Below, one piece after another: positions 7,165 to 13,236 of a DNA stretch of 64,000 bases. Each line of letters opens with the position of its first letter. The stretch's first letter is position 1. This stretch comes from an uncultured Oscillospiraceae bacterium (GTDB taxonomy: Bacteria; Bacillota; Clostridia; Oscillospirales; Acutalibacteraceae), in contig CAOKRG010000002.1 of assembly GCA_948471095.1 (NCBI GenBank), positions 1 through 64,000 on the forward strand, read 5' to 3'. The notes under the pieces are model-generated. The model saw only the letters and a list, made by a program, of their open reading frames with translations. It was not told the DNA's origin and did not search any database. Position numbers and translations under genes: made by a program.

Positions 7165-8211
7165 ATGAAAATACCCGTAAACACCGGCCGTCCCTATACC
7201 GTCACCGTGGAACGCGGCGCGCTGGACCAGGTTGGCCCCCTGGCCGCCCAGCTGAAAAGATCCGGCGCCAAGGCCCTGCTGGTCAGCGACAGCAACGTGG
7301 CCCCTCTCTATGGGGACCGGGTGGAGGCCTCGTTAAAAACGGCGGGCTTCCAGACCAGGCGCTTCGTCTTCCCTGCCGGGGAGGAGCACAAGCGGCTGGA
7401 AACCGTTATGGACATCTACCGGGCCCTGGCGGAGGGGGGCTTTACCCGCACGGACTTCCTCGTTGCCCTGGGCGGCGGCGTTGCCGGCGACATGGGGGGC
7501 TTTGCCGCCGCCACCTTCCTGCGGGGCATGGACTTTATCCAGGTCCCCACCAGCCTGGTAGCCCAGGCCGACGCCAGCGTGGGGGGCAAGACCGGCGTGG
7601 ACCTGTCCTTTGGCAAGAATTTAGTAGGGGCCTTCCATCAGCCCATCGCCGTGGTCAGCGACCCGGAGGCCCTTTCCACCCTGCCTCAGCGGTATGTAAA
7701 CGACGGCCTGGGGGAGGTCATCAAGCACGGCTGCATCGCGGACCCAGCGCTGTTTGAGGCCCTGGAAGAAGGCGCGGTTTTGGAGGATTGGGAGAACGTG
7801 GTAGCCCGGTCCGTGGCTATCAAACGGGACTTTGTCGAGGCGGATACCCGGGACACCGGGCGCAGGATGATCCTGAACTTTGGACACACCTGCGGCCACG
7901 CCCTGGAAAAGCTCCACCGGTTCCAGGGGCTGTCCCATGGGGAGGCCGTGGGCGCTGGTATGCTGCTGGCCTGCCGGGCCGGGGAGAAGCTGGGCGTAAC
8001 GGCCCCGGGAACCGGGGAGAGGCTCCGCCGGGTGCTGGAGCGGTACGGCCTGCCCACCGAGCCGGGCTTCTCCGTCCGGGAGATTGTGGAGGCCACGGCC
8101 CTGGACAAGAAGAGCGATGGGGAAACGGTGCGCTTCATTTTGATCAAAGACATCGGCGAGAGCCTGATCCGCCCTATGACCCGGGAAGAACTGCTTGAGG
8201 CGTTGGAATAA
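7165..8211 (+). CDS. aroB: 3-Dehydroquinate synthase
   Basis: 348-residue NAD- and metal-dependent enzyme that cyclises DAHP to 3-dehydroquinate. Visible signatures: PAGEEHKRLETV, the nucleotide-binding ALGGGVAGDMGGFAAATF, PTSLVAQADASVGGKTGVD, the metal-site glutamate in GLGEVIKHG, and FGHTCGHALEK with LSHGEAVGAGM. The ATG at 7165 is used because it begins MKIPVNTGRPY, the normal start of the family, although the ribosome site (AAAGGAAA) is weak. It lies 114 bases after tyrA with no terminator between them, so it is probably in the same transcript. A terminator follows. Confidence 0.94.
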   Translation: MKIPVNTGRPYTVTVERGALDQVGPLAAQLKRSGAKALLVSDSNVAPLYGDRVEASLKTAGFQTRRFVFPAGEEHKRLETVMDIYRALAEGGFTRTDFLVALGGGVAGDMGGFAAATFLRGMDFIQVPTSLVAQADASVGGKTGVDLSFGKNLVGAFHQPIAVVSDPEALSTLPQRYVNDGLGEVIKHGCIADPALFEALEEGAVLEDWENVVARSVAIKRDFVEADTRDTGRRMILNFGHTCGHALEKLHRFQGLSHGEAVGAGMLLACRAGEKLGVTAPGTGERLRRVLERYGLPTEPGFSVREIVEATALDKKSDGETVRFILIKDIGESLIRPMTREELLEALE

Positions 8212-8218
8212 GGAAAAG

Positions 8219-8246
8219 ACGGAGAGCGGGAGTTCTCCGTTTTTTA
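8219..8246 (+). terminator. Terminator of aroF-tyrA-aroB
   Basis: ACGGAGA pairs with TCTCCGT around a short GC-rich loop, followed by TTTTTT. Confidence 0.85.
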
Positions 8247-8247
8247 T

Positions 8248-8545
8248 TAGGCCTCTTGCGAATTGATGACGCGAGACAAATTTCGCGGTCCAGGTGCGTC
8301 GACCTTCGCTGCGCGAAGTCGCGGCACCTGGTAGGGTCTCGGGGGTGAGCGTGTGCCAGTGGCACACACTCTGCGAACATGAGTTGGCGAAGCCAACTCA
8401 ACCGATGCGACAGCGGAGACTCAAAGCCCTGAGCAGGGTGTGGGGCCGCTGTGTGCCAGTGGCACACATGTAGCAGCCGACCGAGCCGGCAGGCGAGACC
8501 AGCGTCCCACGGTCTTGCCGCAGGCGCGTCCTTTGCGCCAGAGGC
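8248..8545 (+). repeat. Hairpin-rich interspersed repeat, copy 2 (plus orientation)
   Basis: Contains a long hairpin CCAGGTGC...GCACCTGG (8290-8331), GTGTGCCAGTGGCACAC (8351-8367), TGAGTTGGCGAAGCCAACTCA (8380-8400), CCCTGAGCAGGG near 8427-8440, a second GTGTGCCAGTGGCACAC (8451-8467), and the tail GACCGAGCCGGCAGGCGAGACC (8479-8500). The same scaffold occurs inverted at 4612-4856. No convincing gene lies in 8247-8658; short frames here only translate the hairpins. Confidence 0.75.
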
Positions 8546-8607
8546 CTTCTATTACTCAAAAAAACAATTTCGCAGGAGCTCTATTGTAAAAACATCCTGA
8601 TATACCA

Positions 8608-8636
8608 TTGACGATCACAGTACTATGTGATACGAT
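8608..8636 (+). promoter_or_regulatory. Promoter and probable operator of the PadR gene
   Basis: TTGACG (8608-8613), 17 bases, TACGAT (8631-8636). A dyad CACA-gtacta-TGTG (8616-8629) fills the spacer, a typical position for autorepression by a PadR regulator. Confidence 0.7.
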
Positions 8637-8658
8637 ATATATCAAGGAGGCGAGGGCC

Positions 8659-8991
8659 ATGAACCTGGACGACTGGAAATCCCAAATCAAGCGGGGCACC
8701 TTGGAGCTGTGCGTGCTGCGCATGATCAGCGCCGCGCCCCAGTACGGCTATGAGCTCATCAGCCGGCTGGAGGAATATCCCATTCTTTCCGCCAAAGAGA
8801 GCACCATCTACCCGCTGCTGCGCCGCCTGATGAAGGAGGGCTTTCTCACCTCCTTTTGGCGGGACATCGCCGAGGGCCTGCCTCCCCGCAAGTACTACAG
8901 CGTCACCCCCCAGGGCAGGGCCTATTTGGAGGCTATGAGCGCAGAGTGGGAGAATTTAGTAACGGCCATGGCCGGAATAAAAGGAGAATGA
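8659..8991 (+). CDS. PadR-family transcriptional regulator
   Basis: 110-residue winged-helix repressor. The N-terminal fold shows GTLELCVLRMISAAPQYGYELISRL and ESTIYPLLRRLMKEGFLTSFW, followed by PPRKYYSVTPQGRAYLE, the standard PadR sequence pattern. Dimerisation usually uses the C-terminal helix. The ATG at 8659 has AAGGAGG upstream. The next gene, a HAAS-domain membrane protein, starts 3 bases after the stop. PadR-HAAS pairs are a common two-gene module in Firmicutes and often sense envelope or drug stress. The ligand cannot be predicted. Confidence 0.9.
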   Translation: MNLDDWKSQIKRGTLELCVLRMISAAPQYGYELISRLEEYPILSAKESTIYPLLRRLMKEGFLTSFWRDIAEGLPPRKYYSVTPQGRAYLEAMSAEWENLVTAMAGIKGE

Positions 8992-8994
8992 AGC

Positions 8995-9552
8995 ATGGAA
9001 CAGTGGATGAACGATTATATGGGCAAAATAGAGCGGTACCTGCGCCCCCTGCCCGTGGGGGAGAGGGTGGACGTTGCAGCGGAGATCAAAAGCGAGATGC
9101 TGGAGCTTCGCGCCGCCGGAAAGACCCAGGAAGAGATCATTGCCCGCCTGGGTTCGCCGGAAGAGCTGGCCCAGGGCTATCTGGGCGAGGCCATTGTAAA
9201 GGGCCCCCGTTTTAGCTTTCGAAAGCTGGGGGCGGTCATCGCCTTTTATAGCCTGGCCGGGGCGGCCTGGCTGTTCATTTTGCCAGTGACCAGCCTTTGC
9301 GGGGCCGGCTTCATGCTGGGCGGGCCTTTGGCGTTTCTGGCGGGAGTGGTAAAGTTTATAGCCTATGTGCTGGGCTTTGAAATGCCCTGGGTGGCGTTTC
9401 AGTTCGGCAGCTACACGCCGGGGCCGGTGCTGACGCTGGTCTATTCCCTGATCATGGGGGTGCTGCTGTTCTTGGCTGGGTGTGCGCTATGGGGCGTCAC
9501 GGTGTGGATTGTTAAGAAGCTCAGCGCCACGAAAACCCGGCTGAACGGATAG
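8995..9552 (+). CDS. HAAS-domain (DUF1700-like) membrane protein
   Basis: 185 residues. The N-terminal 70 residues are the helical HAAS signalling domain (YLRPLPVGERVDVAAEIKSEM, RLGSPEELAQGYL). Three or four hydrophobic segments follow (FYSLAGAAWLFILPVTSL, PLAFLAGVVKFIAYVLGF, LTLVYSLIMGVLLFLAGCALWG), ending in a basic cytoplasmic tail. It is made with the PadR regulator in front and is 9 bases ahead of a response regulator. It probably works as the membrane partner of the PadR protein. The exact role is unknown. Confidence 0.8.
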   Translation: MEQWMNDYMGKIERYLRPLPVGERVDVAAEIKSEMLELRAAGKTQEEIIARLGSPEELAQGYLGEAIVKGPRFSFRKLGAVIAFYSLAGAAWLFILPVTSLCGAGFMLGGPLAFLAGVVKFIAYVLGFEMPWVAFQFGSYTPGPVLTLVYSLIMGVLLFLAGCALWGVTVWIVKKLSATKTRLNG

Positions 9553-9561
9553 GAGGCCGCT

Positions 9562-10254
9562 TTGAATACCATATTGGTGATCGACGACGACCTGCACATC
9601 GGCAACCTCCTGGAGGAGATCCTCACCCGGGCGGGCTACCGGGTGACCCGGGCCTACTCCGGGACGGAAGCCCTGCTGCTGCTGAACGAGGGCCTGCCGG
9701 ACCTGGTGCTTTTGGACCTGATGCTCCCTGGCCTCTCCGGGGAAGAACTGCTGCCCAAAATAGAGGGAGTCCCCGTGATTGTGGTCAGCGCCAAAGCGGG
9801 GGTTGACAGCAAGGTGGAGCTCCTGATGGGCGGCGCGGCGGATTATATCACCAAGCCCTTTGACACCCAGGAGCTGCTGGCCCGGGTGGCGGTGCGGCTG
9901 CGGGAGGCTTCCAGTGGGGAGGGGGGCCGGCGGGAGAGAAACCGGCTGCGCTATCAGGGCCTCACCCTGCACACGGATACCCACAGCGTCTTTTTGGGCG
10001 GTCAGGAAATCCGGCTGACCCCCACGGAATACGCCATCCTCCACCAGCTGATGCGCAATCCCCGACAGGTGGTGACCAAGTCCCAGCTGCTGGACAACCT
10101 GGCCGAGGACACCCCGGACTGCACGGAAAGCTCCTTGAAAACCCACATCAGCAACCTGCGCCGGAAGCTGCGCGCGGCAGGGGAAAGGGAGTACATTCAG
10201 GCCGTGTGGGGAATCGGCTTCAAGATGAACGAGGCGGATGAGGGAAAATCTTAA
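9562..10254 (+). CDS. OmpR/PhoB-family response regulator
   Basis: 230 residues from a TTG start placed directly behind AGGAGG. The receiver domain has the acidic pocket (VIDDD), phosphoacceptor Asp52 (LVLLDLMLPG), VVSAKAG and TKPF. The C-terminal winged helix shows LTPTEYAILHQLMRNP and TESSLKTHISNLRRKL. The cognate kinase is probably the gene at 12205, with an ABC exporter in between. This order resembles the antimicrobial-peptide sensing/resistance modules of Firmicutes. Four direct CTTAAC repeats overlapping its 3' end are its likely binding sites. Confidence 0.9.
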   Translation: MNTILVIDDDLHIGNLLEEILTRAGYRVTRAYSGTEALLLLNEGLPDLVLLDLMLPGLSGEELLPKIEGVPVIVVSAKAGVDSKVELLMGGAADYITKPFDTQELLARVAVRLREASSGEGGRRERNRLRYQGLTLHTDTHSVFLGGQEIRLTPTEYAILHQLMRNPRQVVTKSQLLDNLAEDTPDCTESSLKTHISNLRRKLRAAGEREYIQAVWGIGFKMNEADEGKS

Positions 10255-10290
10255 CGAAATCTTAACTCTTTTCTTAACCGCTTTCTTAAC
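10250..10290 (+). promoter_or_regulatory. Tandem CTTAAC boxes, probable response-regulator operator
   Basis: CTTAAC occurs at 10250, 10261, 10273 and 10285, spaced 11, 12 and 12 bases, about one helical turn. Such direct hexamer repeats are typical targets of OmpR-type regulators. They lie between the regulator gene and the ABC exporter start at 10335. Confidence 0.65.
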
Positions 10291-10334
10291 CGTTTGGGCG
10301 TATCCTTTTTTCATCAACTCAAGGAGGTATCCCA

Positions 10335-11261
10335 ATGGAATATGTACTGCAAACCCAGGCCCTGGGCAAGAACTACCGGAAGTTCACGGCGCTGGAAAAC
10401 CTGACCATGTCTGTGCCCAGAGGGGCCGTTTACGGCCTGGTGGGCAAAAACGGCGCGGGAAAGACTACCCTGCTGCGGCTTATCTGCGGGCTTCAGACGC
10501 CCACTTATGGCACCTACAGCCTATATGGGCGCAACAACCAGGAGCCGGACATTATCAAGGCCCGGCGGCGCATGGGGGCTGTGGTAGAGACCCCCTCCAT
10601 CTGTCTGGACATGAGCGCGGAAAACAACCTCCGGCAGCAGTGCCGGGTGCTGGGGCTGCCGGACTTCTCCTGCGTCCCGGAGCTTTTGGAGCTGGTGGGT
10701 CTGGAGGGGACCGGTAAGAAAAAGGCCAAGAATTTCTCTTTGGGCATGCGCCAGCGGCTGGGCATCGCCGTGGCCCTGTGCGGCGGGCCGGACTTTTTGG
10801 TGCTGGACGAGCCCGTCAACGGCCTGGACCCCCAGGGCATTGTGGAAATTCGGGAGCTGATCTTAAAGCTCAACCGGGAGCGGGACATCACGGTGCTGAT
10901 TTCCAGCCATATTTTGGAGGAACTCCACAAGCTGGCCACCCACTACGGCTTTATTGATTCCGGCAGAATGCTGCGGCAGGTCAGCGCCGAAGAGCTGGAA
11001 GCCACCTGCCGCAAGTGCGTGCGGGCGGACGTCTCCGACACCCAGGCGGCGGCGCTGGCCCTGGACGGGCTGGGGGTAGATTATAAGATTCTGGAGGGCA
11101 AGCAGGTGGACGTTTTCGACGCAGTGAACACCGGAAAGCTGGTGCAGGCTCTCAGCGACGCGGGCTGCGAGGTCTATTCGGTGCAGAACCACGACGAGAG
11201 CCTGGAAAGCTATTTCTTAAGCCTTGTGGGCGCGGGGAAGGGAGGCGAGGGCCATGCGTAA
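10335..11261 (+). CDS. ABC transporter ATP-binding protein (exporter)
   Basis: 308 residues. Walker A GKNGAGKTTLLRL, signature FSLGMRQRLGIA, Walker B FLVLDEPVNGLD and the switch region ISSHILEEL are complete. The C-terminal 80 residues form the extra domain of bacitracin/lantibiotic-type exporters (BcrA-like). AAGGAGG precedes the start. The stop overlaps the permease start by 8 bases. It probably exports or confers resistance to a membrane-active compound under control of the flanking two-component system; the substrate is unknown. Confidence 0.9.
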   Translation: MEYVLQTQALGKNYRKFTALENLTMSVPRGAVYGLVGKNGAGKTTLLRLICGLQTPTYGTYSLYGRNNQEPDIIKARRRMGAVVETPSICLDMSAENNLRQQCRVLGLPDFSCVPELLELVGLEGTGKKKAKNFSLGMRQRLGIAVALCGGPDFLVLDEPVNGLDPQGIVEIRELILKLNRERDITVLISSHILEELHKLATHYGFIDSGRMLRQVSAEELEATCRKCVRADVSDTQAAALALDGLGVDYKILEGKQVDVFDAVNTGKLVQALSDAGCEVYSVQNHDESLESYFLSLVGAGKGGEGHA

Positions 11262-12186
11262 GCTGCTTTCCGCCAACTTTTACGCCATGTCCCGCTCCCT
11301 TCGTTTCTGGCTGGGAGTCTTTATGATGGCCGCCACGGCCGTTTACGCTGGAGTAGACGCCCGGAAAATGCTGGACATGAATGTGAACAATGCCATCGAC
11401 GCCAACGCGCTGCTGTTTGTGCCGCTGCTGTTTCTGGTGCTGCCCGCTTTGGGAGCGCTGTTTATCAATACGGACTACCACGATGGCACCATCCGGAATA
11501 AAATCACCGTAGGCCGCAGCCGGGCGGCGGTGTATCTTGCCAACCTGATTTCCGTCTACCTCAGCGGATTGTTCTATATGGCTGTTTATACCGTTATTTT
11601 CCTGCCCTTGTCCATGGCGCTGGGCTGCAGGCTTTCTGACCCCCAGGCCTATGCCGCTAAGCTGGCGCTGCTGATGCTGGTCTTTCTTTCGCTGGCGGCA
11701 GTCGCCGTGCTGCTGGCCTCGCTGATTGCCTCCCGGTCCGTGCTGGTGGTATGCGCCTTTCTGGCCTTTACGCTGATGTTTGGCTCAGCCGCTCTCAATG
11801 TGATGCTGGAAGAGCCCCAAATGATCGATGACTTTGACGGCGTGATGATGACCACCGAGACAGACAACGACGGGCGGGTGATTATGCAGTATACAGATTC
11901 CCAGGGCAACCCCATTTCCCCCGAAGACATGAAAACCATTCCCAACCCCCGCTACATCCCCCAGCCCTGGCGCGGGGTACTGCGCACGGTCAACGATGTC
12001 CAGCCGGGGGGCCAGATGTGGGAGATCCTGCAAAACGGTCACACGGACTACACGGGTTCTGGCAGCGAGCGCCTGGAGATTACCGTACAGACCCCCTACT
12101 GGCTCATAGCTCTCTACGCCCTGGCGGTTACGCTGGTATCCACAGCGGCCGGACTGGCGCTCTTTTCCCGTAAAGACATAAAATAA
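11254..12186 (+). CDS. ABC-2 type exporter permease
   Basis: 310 residues with about six membrane segments: FWLGVFMMAATAVYAG, LLFVPLLFLVLPALGALF, LISVYLSGLFYMAVYTVIFLP, LALLMLVFLSLAAVAVLLASL, VLVVCAFLAFTLMFG and a last one near the C-terminus (LIALYALAVTLVSTAAGLALF). A soluble loop of about 100 residues lies between the last two segments. It pairs with the ATPase at 10335, whose stop it overlaps. Confidence 0.85.
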   Translation: MRKLLSANFYAMSRSLRFWLGVFMMAATAVYAGVDARKMLDMNVNNAIDANALLFVPLLFLVLPALGALFINTDYHDGTIRNKITVGRSRAAVYLANLISVYLSGLFYMAVYTVIFLPLSMALGCRLSDPQAYAAKLALLMLVFLSLAAVAVLLASLIASRSVLVVCAFLAFTLMFGSAALNVMLEEPQMIDDFDGVMMTTETDNDGRVIMQYTDSQGNPISPEDMKTIPNPRYIPQPWRGVLRTVNDVQPGGQMWEILQNGHTDYTGSGSERLEITVQTPYWLIALYALAVTLVSTAAGLALFSRKDIK

Positions 12187-12204
12187 CAGAAGCGAGGAAT
12201 AAAA

Positions 12205-13092
12205 ATGGAGTTCTTGTGGGTTCTGCTGGGGCTGGCGGCTGCGGTGATTGGGCTGCTGGCGGCGAAGATTTTCCTCATGCGCAAAGCGGCCGGGGAAATC
12301 GCCCGGGGCTTTGCCGAGAAGCTGCGTACCGACACCAACACGCTTATTGACATTTCCACCCGGGACCGGGCTATGCGGGACCTGGCTTCCGGCGTCAATG
12401 AGGAGCTCCGCCGCCTGCAGGTCCTGCGCCGCCGCTACCGCCAGGGGGATCTGGAACTGAAAGCCGCCGTCACCAACATTTCCCACGACCTGCGCACGCC
12501 CCTCACGGCCATCTGCGGCTATCTGGAACTGCTGGAGGGCGAGGATAAGTCCCCTCAGGCGGCGGAATACCTGGAGATCATCCAGGGCCGGACCCTGCTG
12601 CTGCGGCAGCTGACCGAAGAGCTGTTCCGCTACTGCGTAGTGCTCAGCGACCCTGATGGGCTTGCCGCGGAGCCGGTTAGTCTGAACGCGGCGCTGGAAA
12701 ACTCTCTGGCGGCCTTTTATGCGGAGCTTACCGAGCGGGGTATTCAGCCGCAGGTCCGTATGCCCCCGGAAAAGGTGGTGCGGCGGCTGGACCGCGCCGC
12801 CCTCTCCCGAGTATTCTCCAATCTTCTCAGCAATGCCGTTAAATACAGCGACGGCGATTTGGAGGTGACCCTGACTCCCCGCGGGGCGGTGGTTTTCGCC
12901 AATTCCAGCCGGAGCCTCAGCAGCGTGGAGGTGCAAAAGCTCTTTGACCGCTTCTACACGGTGGAGGCGGCCCGGAAGTCCACGGGTCTGGGGCTGTCCA
13001 TTGCCAGGGCGCTGACGGAACGCATGGGAGGCGAGCTGACAGCGGAGTACCGGGAGGGGAAGCTGTACATCACAGCCTATCTTCCAGAATAG
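12205..13092 (+). CDS. Sensor histidine kinase
   Basis: 295 residues. One N-terminal membrane segment (WVLLGLAAAVIGLLAAKIFLM) is followed directly by a cytoplasmic dimerisation helix with the phosphorylation site NISHDLRTPLTAICGYL (His94), then N box (NLLSNAVKYS) and G box (TGLGLSIARALTERMGG). There is no extracellular sensing domain. Such short kinases usually read the state of a neighbouring ABC exporter, which fits the gene order. It starts 18 bases after the permease. Confidence 0.9.
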   Translation: MEFLWVLLGLAAAVIGLLAAKIFLMRKAAGEIARGFAEKLRTDTNTLIDISTRDRAMRDLASGVNEELRRLQVLRRRYRQGDLELKAAVTNISHDLRTPLTAICGYLELLEGEDKSPQAAEYLEIIQGRTLLLRQLTEELFRYCVVLSDPDGLAAEPVSLNAALENSLAAFYAELTERGIQPQVRMPPEKVVRRLDRAALSRVFSNLLSNAVKYSDGDLEVTLTPRGAVVFANSSRSLSSVEVQKLFDRFYTVEAARKSTGLGLSIARALTERMGGELTAEYREGKLYITAYLPE

Positions 13093-13100
13093 CGAAAAAA

Positions 13101-13140
13101 GGCCACGGGCCCCGAAAAGGGCTCGCGGTCTTCTTTCTTG
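13101..13140 (+). terminator. Terminator after the histidine kinase
   Basis: GGCCACGGGCCC and GGGCTCGCGGTC form an imperfect GC-rich stem around CGAAAA, followed by TTCTTTCTT. Confidence 0.6.
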
Positions 13141-13236
13141 TTTATCGTGAATGCGTTGGAGGGGGCTCTTTTCACCAGGCTACAAAGCCCGCCCGGTTTC
13201 AAAGCCCGGCATTTCTGTTTTTAGGCAGACTTTAGA

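Noticed and set aside
6513..7757. A 414-codon frame across tyrA and aroB
   Set aside because: Gly-Arg-Pro-rich translation typical of a GC-rich shadow frame, crossing two certain genes.
8174..8467. Small frames such as the one reading MCHWHT... in the repeat at 8248-8545
   Set aside because: They translate the hairpins of the repeat. A similar peptide arises from the other copy only because the DNA is similar; there is no ribosome site.
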